Shown piece by piece: positions 26,511 through 36,090 of a stretch of DNA of 64,000 nucleotides. The notes under the pieces are model-generated. The model did not search any database, had not been told where the DNA came from, and saw only the letters and a list, made by a program, of their open reading frames with translations. This DNA comes from a bacterium. Lineage in GTDB: Bacteria > Cyanobacteriota > Vampirovibrionia > Obscuribacterales > Obscuribacteraceae. The stretch's first letter is position 1; every line of letters starts with the position of its first letter. The DNA lies in assembly GCA_018062085.1 (NCBI GenBank), contig JAGOSY010000003.1, positions 199,215-263,214 on the forward strand. Reading direction: 5' to 3'. The position numbers and the translations under genes were made by a program.

Positions 26511-27701
26511 GTGACTAAAGCAGAGACCAAAACCAATACTCAAGCCAATTCTCAAGGCTGCTCTCAAAGTAACCATCAAGGTAGTTCAGGGGGCGACTCA
26601 GCAACTGCTCTCAACCGGCCCTTCAACTTCAGCGCTGGCCCAGGGGCATTACCTGAAGAAGTACTAGAGATAGCCAAAGAAGAAATGCTTGACTGGCATG
26701 GTTCGGGCATGTCAATTATGGAAGTCAGCCACCGCGGCAAAGAGTTTGGCCAAATTGCCGAGCAAAGTCAGGCCGACTTGAGAGAACTGCTCGACATTCC
26801 CTCAAACTACAAAATTTTGTTCTTGCAAGGCGGTGCTACATCTCAATTTTCGATGGTGCCGTTCAATTTATTGCGGGGCAATACCAGCGCAGACTATGTC
26901 AATACTGGCTTCTGGTCTGAACGAGCCATAGCTGAAGCTAACAAATATTGTCAGGTAAATGTGGTTGCTTCTGGTGAAGCTGACAAATTTACGACAATTC
27001 CTGATGGCCACTCATGGCAGTTAAGCAAAGACTCAGCCTATCTTCATTACACTGCCAATGAAACGATTCATGGAGTGGAGTTTCACTACACGCCTCAATC
27101 TCTCAACGCAAAAGAAATTCCACTAGTGACAGACATGTCGTCGAACATGCTCTCTCGCCCGTTCGATGTTTCGAAGTTTGGCCTAATATACGCTGGCGCC
27201 CAGAAAAATATTGGCCCGGCGGGCCTGACAATCGTCATTGTTCGAGACGATCTAATCGGCCAAGTCGACAGCAAAGCACCAACATTATTCGACTATCAGA
27301 ATCTAGCTAAGACTGATTCGATGGCCAACACTCCGCCAACATATAGCTGGTACATGGCTGGTCTTGTGCTCAAATGGCTGAAGAAAAATGGCGGCCTGAC
27401 TGCCATGGCAGAAACTAACAAGAAAAAAGCAGAGCTACTCTATTCAACAATTGACCAATCAGATTTCTATCACAATAGTGTTGCGCCAGAGTGCCGGTCG
27501 CTCATGAATATTCCTTTTATTCTCAAAGATACGGCCCTAGACAAAACATTTTTAGACGAAGCGAAAAGAGCAAACCTGCTCGGGTTAGCCGGACATAGAG
27601 CGGTCGGTGGCATGCGAGCAAGTCTCTATAACGCCGTCACCATTGAGGCCGTTCAAGCGCTAACAAATTTCATGACCGATTTTGCCAAGCGCCACGGCTA
27701 A
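26511..27701 (+). CDS. serC: Phosphoserine aminotransferase
   Basis: PLP enzyme converting 3-phosphohydroxypyruvate to phosphoserine in serine synthesis. The SerC signature is clear: FNFSAGPGALPEEVL, GMSIMEVSHRGKEF, LFLQGGATSQFSMVP, the Schiff-base lysine in YAGAQKNIGPAGL, and the C-terminal GLAGHRAVGGMRASLYNA. A ~35-residue Gln/Ser/Asn-rich N-terminal extension precedes the core. The GTG start has AAGGGG ~6 bases upstream. serA follows after 38 bases, so both steps of the pathway are in one unit. Confidence 0.97.
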   Translation: MTKAETKTNTQANSQGCSQSNHQGSSGGDSATALNRPFNFSAGPGALPEEVLEIAKEEMLDWHGSGMSIMEVSHRGKEFGQIAEQSQADLRELLDIPSNYKILFLQGGATSQFSMVPFNLLRGNTSADYVNTGFWSERAIAEANKYCQVNVVASGEADKFTTIPDGHSWQLSKDSAYLHYTANETIHGVEFHYTPQSLNAKEIPLVTDMSSNMLSRPFDVSKFGLIYAGAQKNIGPAGLTIVIVRDDLIGQVDSKAPTLFDYQNLAKTDSMANTPPTYSWYMAGLVLKWLKKNGGLTAMAETNKKKAELLYSTIDQSDFYHNSVAPECRSLMNIPFILKDTALDKTFLDEAKRANLLGLAGHRAVGGMRASLYNAVTIEAVQALTNFMTDFAKRHG

Positions 27702-27739
27702 GAAAATTTATTTAAAAGGAAACACCCGTAAGGAAACAT

Positions 27740-28909
27740 ATGTTCAAAATATTGAATCTCAACAATATCAAAATCGCCGGGCTAGAAAAACTACCGCGCG
27801 AGCGCTATGAGATTTCATCTGAAATGCATAACCCTGATGCCGTGCTACTGCGCTCCGCTAGTATGCATGAATGGCCCATTCCTGAAACCGTCAAGGCCAT
27901 CGGTCGGGCTGGTGCCGGTGTCAATAATATTCCGGTGGACAAATTCAGTAGTCTAGGTGTTCCGGTTTTCAATACTCCCGGTGCCAATGCCAATGCTGTC
28001 AAAGAATTGGTTATTGCCGGCATGATGATGGCCGCACGCCAAATAGGACCAGCCTGGGATTTCAGCCGCAGTCTCAGCGGAACCGATTCTGAAATTGACA
28101 AACAGGTTGAATCAGAAAAGAAACGCTTCGTTGGCATCGAACTTGCCGGTAGAACTCTCGGCGTTGTTGGCCTCGGAGCGATTGGAGTAAAAGTAGCAAA
28201 TGCGGCATTCTCACTGGGTATGCGAGTGGTTGGTTATGACCCCCACATCACAGTAAGCAATGCCTGGCAATTACAATCAGAAGTAAAGTCACTTTCAAGC
28301 GTTACTGAAGTACTAGCTCAATCTGATTTCATTACAATGCACGTGCCTCTTTTAGACGACACCAAGGGCTTAATTGATGCCCGCCGGCTGGCAAAATGCC
28401 GCGAAGGAATTACAATCTTGAATTTCTCGCGCTCGGCAATTGTTGATGAGAAAGCTGTCTCTGAAGCTATCAAATCGGGTCGAGTAAGAGCCTACGTCTG
28501 CGATTTCCCCAGCAATCAATTAAAAGGTCAAGAGCGCGTAATTACACTGCCCCATTTAGGTGCATCTACAGAAGAAGCAGAAGAAAATTGTGCAGTCATG
28601 GTGGCAGAACAAATTCGTGATTTCCTTGAAAAAGGAACCATTCACAACTCTGTTAATTTTCCAGAAATGTCTCTGCCAGGCAAACCAAGCAATCGCTTGA
28701 TCGTAGCCAACGCCAATATTCCGCACATGATTGAGCGCATTTCGGCCTGCGTCGCCAATGCCAATTTAAACATACTCGACATGCTAAACCGCTCAAGAGG
28801 TGACGTCGCCTGCACGTTAATTGATTGCAATGGTGACGTCAACGAAGAAGTACTCAAAAGCATCAGCTCCATCGAAGGCGTCCTTAAAGTACGCCTCGTA
28901 AAATCTTAG
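27740..28909 (+). CDS. serA: D-3-phosphoglycerate dehydrogenase
   Basis: First enzyme of serine synthesis, oxidising 3-phosphoglycerate with NAD. Domains in order are the substrate domain with GRAGAGVNNIPV, the NAD fold LGVVGLGAIGVKVA, and a C-terminal ACT-like regulatory domain (RISACVANANLNILDMLNRS). The usual DVFxxEP segment is replaced by CDFPSN, followed by LPHLGASTEEAEENCA. This is the known short-form variant lacking the canonical Glu position. The start has AAGGAAA 6 bases upstream. It directly follows serC. Confidence 0.94.
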   Translation: MFKILNLNNIKIAGLEKLPRERYEISSEMHNPDAVLLRSASMHEWPIPETVKAIGRAGAGVNNIPVDKFSSLGVPVFNTPGANANAVKELVIAGMMMAARQIGPAWDFSRSLSGTDSEIDKQVESEKKRFVGIELAGRTLGVVGLGAIGVKVANAAFSLGMRVVGYDPHITVSNAWQLQSEVKSLSSVTEVLAQSDFITMHVPLLDDTKGLIDARRLAKCREGITILNFSRSAIVDEKAVSEAIKSGRVRAYVCDFPSNQLKGQERVITLPHLGASTEEAEENCAVMVAEQIRDFLEKGTIHNSVNFPEMSLPGKPSNRLIVANANIPHMIERISACVANANLNILDMLNRSRGDVACTLIDCNGDVNEEVLKSISSIEGVLKVRLVKS

Positions 28910-28932
28910 GCTTATACTCCGTTTCAAACAGG

Positions 28933-28938
28933 TATAAT
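28933..28938 (+). promoter_or_regulatory. Perfect -10 element (TATAAT)
   Basis: TATAAT lies 48 bases before the ATG at 28986; the best -35 at 28911-28916 (CTTATA) is weak. The hexamer overlaps a TTG that could be read as a start, so the real start is more likely the ATG. Confidence 0.45.
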
Positions 28939-28985
28939 TGTCGGCTCCAGTGGCAGTTACCAATTTCTCAAAAGTCGAAACAAGC

Positions 28986-30374
28986 ATGAATTTAAGCAAA
29001 AAAATCGCTCTGGTCACCCTTGCTAGCTTCACTGCGTTTTCAGGCTCTCTCAGACCCGCCTGGGCGGCGCTGGGCACTGACGAAGCCAAGAGCTGGGACG
29101 CTTCTTTAGAAGCAGGAAGAAGCCTGCGGGACGACAGAAAATATGAAGACGCGGCTAAACGCTTTCTCGATTTGCAAGCCAGCGCTGAGAAGAGCGACGA
29201 CAAGAAGCGCGTGCGCAAAGCCATGACGGCACTGGCTGCCAACTACTTTTATCAAAAAGACTACAGCAAAGCTGAAGAGCTAGACCGTAAAGCTCTGGGG
29301 CTAGCCGAAAGCATTTCCAGTGTCAACGACGGCACAGTAGCAATCTGCTTGAATGACCTAGCCGAAACACTGGTTGAACAAAAGCGCTTTGATGAAGCCC
29401 TGCCACTGATTAAACGGAGCGTAGCTCTATCAGAAGAAGTTTTCAGCCATAACCATCCACTCCTGGGCACACGTTTGAATTTCTTGGCCGACTTACTAGA
29501 GAGAATGGGCCACAAAGAAGATGCCGTTCTCTATCGCAGCGAGGGCCAAGGCATCATCAATGCCTTTCTCTCAGTCATGAGTCGAAAAATTAAAGCAGCT
29601 TGGAAGCCACCAAGATGTCTTTATAGTTACAGCGCCAATGTTGGCTTCGAAGTAAGTGATCACGGTTTAGTGAAAGAAGTGCATATTGTCGATTCATCTG
29701 GCAATACAGCTAACGATCAAGCCGCTATAGAAGCGGTCAAAAACGCTCAGCCATTTTCTGATATCAACTCAAAGGCCGATGACGACCAACTTAACTTGTC
29801 GTTCAAATTCGACTACAACTTCCACCAGCGCAAAGAGTCTGGTGTTAGCAAAAGTGCCAGAGAATCAGAGACTACCAATACAGCAAGCAATGGCGCTAGC
29901 TCTAGTAATGGGCCAGAAACGGCCGCACAATCGAAAGAAAAAATCAGCCAAGAAAAAGAAAAACTAGAGCAGATTCTCAAAACAATCGAAAAAATCAAGA
30001 AAGACAAGAACCATACGAACACAACCTTGGCTGAGTCCTATGGCCAATTGTCCGACACTCTTATGGTTCTTGGCGAGCACGGCAAAGCTATCGACTATCT
30101 AAAAGAAGCACTTGACTCTGCCGACTTCAAAGACAAGAGTTCTCCAGGCACTCTCATGTTACTTAGCGAATTAGGCTGCACTTATCTCAATTCAATGAGA
30201 CCAGCACTGGCTGAGGCAACCCTCAAAGCCGTCGTTGATGCGCCTAACTTCGAACAGATTCTTGATGTAAAGCTGAAGCAACAAGCTCTAGACGACCTTG
30301 GACATGCCTTATCAAATATGGGTCGCTACGCGGAAGCACAAAATTATTACTCGCGCAAACGTGATTCGATTTAG
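28986..30374 (+). CDS. Secreted TPR protein with a TonB-C-like domain
   Basis: The signal peptide begins MNLSKKIALVTLASFTAF and is cleaved near AWA|A. N-terminal TPR repeats (~residues 45-185) hold paired helices such as YSKAEELDRKALGLAE. Next is a TonB C-terminal-like beta-alpha-beta domain (~residues 195-275): KIKAAWKPPRCLYSYSANVGFEVSDHGLVKEVHIVDSSGN, with AAIEAVKNAQPF. TonB-C domains contact outer-membrane partners; no membrane anchor of normal TonB is present. A lysine-rich coiled coil (~300-345) and further TPRs follow. I start at 28986 because it gives an intact signal peptide and avoids the -10 box. Function unknown. Confidence 0.75.
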   Translation: MNLSKKIALVTLASFTAFSGSLRPAWAALGTDEAKSWDASLEAGRSLRDDRKYEDAAKRFLDLQASAEKSDDKKRVRKAMTALAANYFYQKDYSKAEELDRKALGLAESISSVNDGTVAICLNDLAETLVEQKRFDEALPLIKRSVALSEEVFSHNHPLLGTRLNFLADLLERMGHKEDAVLYRSEGQGIINAFLSVMSRKIKAAWKPPRCLYSYSANVGFEVSDHGLVKEVHIVDSSGNTANDQAAIEAVKNAQPFSDINSKADDDQLNLSFKFDYNFHQRKESGVSKSARESETTNTASNGASSSNGPETAAQSKEKISQEKEKLEQILKTIEKIKKDKNHTNTTLAESYGQLSDTLMVLGEHGKAIDYLKEALDSADFKDKSSPGTLMLLSELGCTYLNSMRPALAEATLKAVVDAPNFEQILDVKLKQQALDDLGHALSNMGRYAEAQNYYSRKRDSI

Positions 30375-30394
30375 TGCTTTGTGCCTTAAGTTAG

Positions 30395-32053
30395 CTAGAC
30401 AGCATGCAAGATCTGCGCCAAGTCTTCTTTTGCCGTAGTTACTGGCATAACGTTGTAGTTGTCTACCAGAATCTTCAAGACTCCAGGAGTAATGAAAGCT
30501 GGAAGATTCGGACCGAGACGGATGTTTTTCACACCCAAGTACAACAAGCTAAGAAGCACAGCCACAGCCTTTTGTTCAAACCATGAAATGATTAACGACA
30601 ATGGCAGCTCGTTTATAGTGCAGCCAAAAGCATCGGCTAAAGCGCTTGCAATCTGAACAGCGGAGTAGGCATCATTGCATTGTCCTAAATCTAGCAAGCG
30701 CGGAATGCCGTCGATGTCACCAAAGTCATTGAAGTTGAAGCGGAATTTGCCACAGCCGAGTGTGAGAATGACACTATCACCCGGAATTGATGTAGCAATG
30801 TCAGAGAAGTAGTTACGCGCAAACTCAGCTCCGTCACATCCTCCGATTAAGAAGAAGTGCTTAATTTTGCCAGCCTTAACTGCTTCAATGACAGGACCGG
30901 CAACTGATAGCACCGCGTTTCGGGCAAAGCCGACAGTTATTGATTTCGCTGGCGCATCTTCAGTAAATCCTGGGGCCGCAAGAGCAGCTTCGATCGCTTT
31001 GCTATAGTCATTGCTCTGCACTTTGTTGAGGCCTTCAAAACCAACAACATCCATGGTGAACAAACGGTTTTTATACGATTCAGCTGGTGGTTTAAGACAA
31101 TTGGTTGTCATAATAATGGCGCCGGGGAATGAATTGAACTCAGTCAGTTGATTCTGCCAGGCACCACCGTAATTGCCGACCAGATGCGAAAACTTTTTCA
31201 AGGCTGGATAGCCGTGGGCTGGGAGCATTTCACCGTGGGTGTAGACATTAACGCCCTTGCCCTCAGTCTGCTTCAGCAGCTCATAGAGGCTCTTCATATC
31301 ATGACCAGAAATTAAAATGGCCTTGCCTTTCACTGGCGTAATGCGCACTTGAGTAGGTACAGGATGACCATAACTTTCAGTATGAGCCTTGTCGAGCAGC
31401 TCCATCACTAAATAGTTGACCTTGCCGGCATCAAGACAGTATTGAAGCAGTCTATCTGCTGTCTGCTCGCTCTCAGCCAGGTAGCTAAATGATTCATGGA
31501 CAAATGCATAGATAGAAGAGTCACGGAAGCCTAGCAGCTGGGCGTGGTGCGCGTAGGCAGCGAGACCTTTGACACCATAGGTGAGAAGTTCCTGCAGAGA
31601 CAGAATATCTTCAGGTGTCGAGTCTGCGCGCTTAATGATGGCAATAGCTAAACCAAACTGCAAAAGCTCGCTTTCAGTTTTTAGCTGTCCCCACTGAGCT
31701 GGGCCATGCAGTTTTTCTGCCTCTAACCCAGCTTTAGTACACGCTTTCAGGTACAGAGAACGAGCCTTATCAAAGGCTTGGGACAACCGCCCGGTGATAT
31801 AGTCGACATGCTCTTTTTCGTCAAAATTGACATTAGTTAGAGTGAGAAAAAGTGCCTCAAGGCATACCTCATCAACAAAAGAATCGGTTTGGCCAAGCAG
31901 ACGGGCACGATGGGCAAATTGACTAATACCTTTGACGATATAGACAATCACGTCTTGCAAGGTGGATGTATCTGGGGTCTTGCCGCAAATACCCATGGTA
32001 GTGCATCCAGTTCCCTGGGAAGTTTGCTCACACTGATAACAGAACATACTCAC
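30395..32053 (-). CDS. hcp: Hybrid cluster protein (hydroxylamine reductase)
   Basis: An iron-sulphur enzyme that reduces hydroxylamine to ammonia and handles nitric oxide. The N-terminal cysteines are spaced CX2CX8CX5C (CYQC...GC...C), the [4Fe-4S] arrangement of class I Hcp. The hybrid cluster ligands are in SGHDMKSLYELL, YTHGEMLPAHGYP, TNCLKPP, IGGCDGA, TLGCGKFRFN and DLGQCNDAY. The GTG at 32053 is chosen (AAGGAG 5 bases upstream); the GTG at 32059 overlaps that site, and the ATG at 32047 is another option. The length is normal. No NADH oxidoreductase (hcr) gene adjoins, so electrons probably come from ferredoxin. Confidence 0.97.
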   Translation of the reverse strand: MSMFCYQCEQTSQGTGCTTMGICGKTPDTSTLQDVIVYIVKGISQFAHRARLLGQTDSFVDEVCLEALFLTLTNVNFDEKEHVDYITGRLSQAFDKARSLYLKACTKAGLEAEKLHGPAQWGQLKTESELLQFGLAIAIIKRADSTPEDILSLQELLTYGVKGLAAYAHHAQLLGFRDSSIYAFVHESFSYLAESEQTADRLLQYCLDAGKVNYLVMELLDKAHTESYGHPVPTQVRITPVKGKAILISGHDMKSLYELLKQTEGKGVNVYTHGEMLPAHGYPALKKFSHLVGNYGGAWQNQLTEFNSFPGAIIMTTNCLKPPAESYKNRLFTMDVVGFEGLNKVQSNDYSKAIEAALAAPGFTEDAPAKSITVGFARNAVLSVAGPVIEAVKAGKIKHFFLIGGCDGAEFARNYFSDIATSIPGDSVILTLGCGKFRFNFNDFGDIDGIPRLLDLGQCNDAYSAVQIASALADAFGCTINELPLSLIISWFEQKAVAVLLSLLYLGVKNIRLGPNLPAFITPGVLKILVDNYNVMPVTTAKEDLAQILHAV

Positions 32054-32208
32054 GGCCACTCCTTAGGAAGAAATACTTCTCAGCTACTAATTTTCTGACT
32101 AGAGCAATTAAACATTGTTGGGAAGGCAATTGTTATCACTCTTATGGCTAAAGATTAGAAGCAGCCGGTGGCGAAAAATAAGCACTAAGTATGATTACCG
32201 AAAGCAAA

Positions 32209-32233
32209 AGGCCACCGCACACAGCAATGGCCT
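32209..32233 (-). terminator. Intrinsic terminator after the zinc-ribbon gene
   Basis: A 6-bp stem (AGGCCA/TGGCCT) with a 13-base loop; read on the minus strand it is followed by TTTTGC. It sits 36 bases after the stop of the gene at 32270. Confidence 0.65.
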
Positions 32234-32269
32234 CTCAGTATTTTCAAGTTACAGCACAAAACCTATTTT

Positions 32270-32590
32270 CTAGTATTCGCGGGGCAATGCTTTGCGCAAA
32301 TCACTAGCATCGTTTATTTGAGCACCACAATCGCCACAATGCGGTCTGCGACCAGCAGTCCAGCCACCGGTTGGCAGAGTGTGACCGTAGATACGGCACT
32401 GATGACTCTTGGGTTTAAAGCAGTAAACAATTTGGGTCCACATATCGCAGACGTAGTCCCAGACGGAAGCTCTATTGTTTTTTTCGATCTCTTCTACACG
32501 CTGAACCTTAGCCTTCAGAGTAGTGATTTGATCTTTTGAAATAGGAGCAGTATCTGGATGCCTGCGACCGATACGGCTGTACTTAGTCAT
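32270..32590 (-). CDS. Hypothetical zinc-ribbon-like protein, 106 aa
   Basis: A small soluble protein with a basic start (MTKYSRIGRRHPDTA). A helical middle (LKAKVQRVEEIEKNNRASVWDYVCDM) leads to a C-terminal metal-binding pattern: CRIYGHTLPTGGW...HCGDCGAQIND, with C/H and CxxC pairs consistent with a zinc ribbon. I recognise no named family. GAGGAAG lies just upstream of the ATG. It is a single gene between hcp and the 2-oxoacid oxidoreductase operon, with its own terminator. Confidence 0.6.
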   Translation of the reverse strand: MTKYSRIGRRHPDTAPISKDQITTLKAKVQRVEEIEKNNRASVWDYVCDMWTQIVYCFKPKSHQCRIYGHTLPTGGWTAGRRPHCGDCGAQINDASDLRKALPREY

Positions 32591-32916
32591 TACTTCCTCA
32601 CTTGGTTGCCATAAAGCATTTTATTAGCCGACACTACTTTACATCATTACCAAGGCGATATCATCACCTCTTTATCAGTTGAAAGCCTTTTAAATTTGAT
32701 CCAACAAAAGGGAAAGGTCATCCAGCGGCAATATATCCAACGCATAGGTGAAACTGATAAAAAATTCACCGAGTAAAGAATCTCATATATCCATTGATAT
32801 GACAAGCACCATATACGCACAGCGCCCCTGACAACCCGAGATTAAAGGAACAAGGGGCGGGTCACATTGCCCACCCCATGATTCACTTTCTAACTTTTGC
32901 CGACTTTGCTTTTGGC
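32591..32916. other. Intergenic region with a structured GC-rich element
   Basis: 326 bases between two minus-strand genes. The part near 32591-32820 is A/T-rich and probably holds the promoter of the zinc-ribbon gene; I cannot pick one. The part at 32823-32859 forms a 7-bp inverted repeat. No coding frame here is convincing. Confidence 0.45.
32823..32859 (-). other. Inverted repeat downstream of korB
   Basis: CGCCCCT (32823-32829) pairs with AGGGGCG (32853-32859) across a 23-base loop, ~58 bases after the korB stop. No T run follows on the minus strand, so it is at most a 3'-end stabiliser or factor-dependent stop. Confidence 0.35.
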
Positions 32917-33795
32917 CTAGATCATCTCTTCGACGATGTTAGCCCAAACTTTAGGATCGGTCTTGAGCGACTGCTTAACCAAAGCACCTTTTTTGAAGGC
33001 AAGTTCATTGTCTTCATAGGTAGGCATATCGGTTTCGTAAACTACGCCCAAAGGAATTTTGTCGCCCCACTCGAAGGCCTTGGCCAAACTAGCATGGAAA
33101 TCGGAACGATCCCAATTTTCATCTTCTAGCTTGTAGACCCGTTCTTTGAAGAACGGATAGGTATTGACCTTGTTGTAGGTAACGCAAGGGCTGAAGATAT
33201 CCACGAGGGAGAAGCCTTTGTGTTCGATAGCCGCAGCGATTGTGTCAGCCATGTGTTTTGGTTCGCCGGAGAATGCTCTAGCCACGAAAGTAGCACCAGC
33301 AGTAATTGCCAGAGCTAGTGGATTGAGTGGATTCTCGTGGTTGCCCTGAGGTGTTGACTTGGTTTTTTGACCCACACCAGTAGTCGGTGATGTTTGGCCA
33401 GTGGTCAAACCATAAATTTGGTTGTCCATAACGATGTAGGTAACATCAAGGTTGCGGCGCATTGCGTGAAGCAAGTGACCGATACCAATACCATAACCGT
33501 CGCCATCACCACCGGTGATAACACATTTGAGATCGGTATTTGCCAGGTGGGCTCCGGTTGCTACAGGAACAGCACGGCCGTGAAGGCTGTGAATACCATA
33601 AGCATGAAGGAAGCCAGGCAAGTTAGATGAGCAGCCAATACCAGAAACCACCAGAAGATTTTCTGGAGTAATGCCTAGTTTTGCTGCTGCAGTTTGAACA
33701 CCTTTAAGTACGGCGAAGTCGCCACATCCTGGACACCAGTCTGGGTCGACTGGGCCTTTGAATAATTCGACTGGAAGCTCGATTACAGTTGCCAT
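32917..33795 (-). CDS. 2-oxoacid:ferredoxin oxidoreductase, beta subunit
   Basis: The thiamine-diphosphate subunit of a 2-oxoglutarate/2-oxoacid:ferredoxin oxidoreductase (KorB type). It decarboxylates a 2-oxoacid and passes electrons to ferredoxin. Seen are the iron-sulphur cysteines in PDWCPGCGDFAVLKG, the ThDP/Mg motif GGDGDGYGIGIGHLLHAMRRN, and YGLTTGQTSPTT. The length of 292 is normal for KorB. It lies 67 bases after the alpha subunit gene in the same direction. The substrate is probably 2-oxoglutarate, but sequence alone cannot exclude other oxoacids. Confidence 0.92.
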   Translation of the reverse strand: MATVIELPVELFKGPVDPDWCPGCGDFAVLKGVQTAAAKLGITPENLLVVSGIGCSSNLPGFLHAYGIHSLHGRAVPVATGAHLANTDLKCVITGGDGDGYGIGIGHLLHAMRRNLDVTYIVMDNQIYGLTTGQTSPTTGVGQKTKSTPQGNHENPLNPLALAITAGATFVARAFSGEPKHMADTIAAAIEHKGFSLVDIFSPCVTYNKVNTYPFFKERVYKLEDENWDRSDFHASLAKAFEWGDKIPLGVVYETDMPTYEDNELAFKKGALVKQSLKTDPKVWANIVEEMI

Positions 33796-33862
33796 CTCGT
33801 TTTTATAAACCTCTTAAATCATTAATGTGAATGCAGTTGCAGAAATAAGTAAGGAGAAAGAT

Positions 33863-35863
33863 TTATTTCTCTTCTGCCAGCTTCTCGAAGCTATAAGTGG
33901 CACCAGTTGAAACACCCACTTTCATGCGTGCAGCCAGTTTGCCTGTAGCCCGTTCAGACAATTCAACATTCCATGTAGGTTCGCCGTGTCCGTTTGAAGA
34001 TTCACGAGTTGCAGCTGTTGGGCGCAACTTCTCTTGAGCATGGGTGCGGATATAGTGATAAGCCATATCCTTAGCTTCTGCTTCAGTTACATCATAATCG
34101 AGTGCTACACCGGCAAGAATGCGTTTAACATGTCCGACGATATAGAGTGGTTCCATTGGTTCGCCGTCATATCTATTGATGTGAGCATCCATAGATATTC
34201 CGGTTTCGGCTTTGATAAAACGAGCCATTTGGCTAGTGTAGTTAACTTCAACAGAAATCTTCTTCTTAGCTTTAGACATAATTGCTTCCACTTCTTTGGC
34301 GTGGAAAGGAGCAATATATTTGATATTGAGCAAGTTGGTTTTGATACCTTGAGCGGTGAGAAGCTCAGCAGCTTCTTTCACTGGGCCCCAAGTAGAACCC
34401 CAACATACTAGAGTCAAATCAGCATCAGCTGGCCCTTCAAGCACTGGAGCTGGAAGTTCTTTCAAGAGATTTTCAATCTTGCGGCCGCGTTTATCCATGA
34501 TTTTGCGACGGGTAGCAGGTGAAGTGAACATATCTGAAATCAGAATGCTTTCTTCATCTTGCTCATCTGAAGCTGATACGAAAGCAGTATTTGCTGTACC
34601 AGGAAGGGCGCGAGGTGAGACGCCTGATTCAGTGAATTTGAAGCGCTTAAACTTGCCTTTTGATTCTGGCCATTCACTGACGATTTCGCCGCGATCAATA
34701 ACAGGATTGCCATTAAAGACTTCAGGATCGACAGTTTCAGGGTGCTCAGATAGAAGCAAGTCAGACATGAGCAGAACAGGCAATTGATAGCGGTCTGCCA
34801 GGTTGAATACGTCAACGGTAGTGTTGAAGCAATCAACAATGTCACGAGGAGCAACGATCAAGCGAGGGAACTCACCTTGTGAGGCACCATAGACTTGCCA
34901 CAAGTCAGCTTGTTCAGTCTTGGTAGGCAGACCAGTTGAAGGGCCACCGCGCTGCACTTCAACGCAGACCACTGGCACTTCCATAATGCCAGCCATGCCA
35001 ACAGCTTCGGTCATAAGAGCGAAACCACCACCGGCGGTTGCACACATAGAACGAGCACCAGCAATACCAGCACCAATTGCCATATTGATTACAGATAGTT
35101 CGTCTTCGCACTGCTTGACGCAAATGCCTGTTTCATTGGCGTGGTTAGCCATCCAGTGCAAGATTGTCGAAGCTGGTGTCATTGGATAAGCAGAATAGAA
35201 TTTGCAACCAGCAGCGTAAGCACCAATGGCAATGGCTTCGTTACCGGTCAAGAAACAACGCTTCTTGTGAGTAAACTTCCACTCTTTTGTTACAGGTTTG
35301 AAGTTGGCTTTGGCGAACTCATAACCAACTTTGAGCAAGCTGACGTTAAGGTCGATTACTTTCTGACCCTTGTGGGCGAAAGTATCAGCCAAAACTGAAC
35401 TTGGCTCTTCTAAACCGACATTGGCGAAGTAAGCTGCCGCACCCATGGCCACTGTGTTCTGCATAATAGGCAGTAGAGCGCCATGCTCTTTGACTACTTC
35501 TTCAGTGATTTTCTTCATCGGCAAGCCGACGACTTGCACACCAGCTCTAACTTGGCTGGGCTCGCAACTGAGACGATCTGAATTGAAGAGAACGGCACCG
35601 CCTTCTTCAACTTCCATGGCGTGACGTTCAATAGAGTCTTGGTTCAAAGCAACCAAAACATTGAGGTTGTCACCATGGGAATAAACTTTGTTTTCACCAA
35701 TACGAACACGGAGCCAAATATGACCGCCCCGAATGATCGACTGGTAGCAGTTGTAAGCGTATACGTGGAGACCAAGCCTGCTGCATGACTTAGCCAAGGT
35801 ATCGCCAGATTTGTCTAAGCCGTCTCCGGCTGCTCCGGCAATGCCAACTGTAACTTCCTGCAT
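33863..35863 (-). CDS. 2-oxoacid:ferredoxin oxidoreductase, fused gamma-alpha subunit
   Basis: Partner of the beta subunit. Residues ~1-190 form the gamma domain (VGIAGAAGDGLDKSGDTLAKSC, SIIRGGHIWLRVRIG). Residues ~205 onward are the pyrimidine-binding alpha domain (YSAYPMTPASTILHWM, CEDELSVINMAIGAG, TAGGGFALMTEAVGMAG), then domain II (VCWGSTWGPVKEAA). This gamma-alpha fusion is the KorA type found with a short KorB. No separate ferredoxin (delta) subunit gene lies next to it. GAGG is 9 bases upstream of the ATG. It is the first gene of the two-gene operon. Confidence 0.93.
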   Translation of the reverse strand: MQEVTVGIAGAAGDGLDKSGDTLAKSCSRLGLHVYAYNCYQSIIRGGHIWLRVRIGENKVYSHGDNLNVLVALNQDSIERHAMEVEEGGAVLFNSDRLSCEPSQVRAGVQVVGLPMKKITEEVVKEHGALLPIMQNTVAMGAAAYFANVGLEEPSSVLADTFAHKGQKVIDLNVSLLKVGYEFAKANFKPVTKEWKFTHKKRCFLTGNEAIAIGAYAAGCKFYSAYPMTPASTILHWMANHANETGICVKQCEDELSVINMAIGAGIAGARSMCATAGGGFALMTEAVGMAGIMEVPVVCVEVQRGGPSTGLPTKTEQADLWQVYGASQGEFPRLIVAPRDIVDCFNTTVDVFNLADRYQLPVLLMSDLLLSEHPETVDPEVFNGNPVIDRGEIVSEWPESKGKFKRFKFTESGVSPRALPGTANTAFVSASDEQDEESILISDMFTSPATRRKIMDKRGRKIENLLKELPAPVLEGPADADLTLVCWGSTWGPVKEAAELLTAQGIKTNLLNIKYIAPFHAKEVEAIMSKAKKKISVEVNYTSQMARFIKAETGISMDAHINRYDGEPMEPLYIVGHVKRILAGVALDYDVTEAEAKDMAYHYIRTHAQEKLRPTAATRESSNGHGEPTWNVELSERATGKLAARMKVGVSTGATYSFEKLAEEK

Positions 35864-36090
35864 TCAAATATCCTCAAAGAGTGAACTACAGACCGTTGAA
35901 TCAACGGCTTATTTGATTGGAATTCTTGAACATCCAATTAGAGGCGCACTAGTAAAAGCTGACTAGTAGGCGCTTCTCAATTGGCATAAGATAGCATGAA
36001 AGGTTGACAAGCAAACTGGCAAGTGACTCATACCAGCCCTCTCGGCAACAAAAGTTGAAACTAATCGTAACCTAAACAAAAACGAAAGAT

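Noticed and set aside
27740..28909. SerA as a defective enzyme for lack of the canonical Glu motif
   Set aside because: The YVCDFP...LPHLGAST variant with ACT is a known short-form PGDH type, so it is not a pseudogene.
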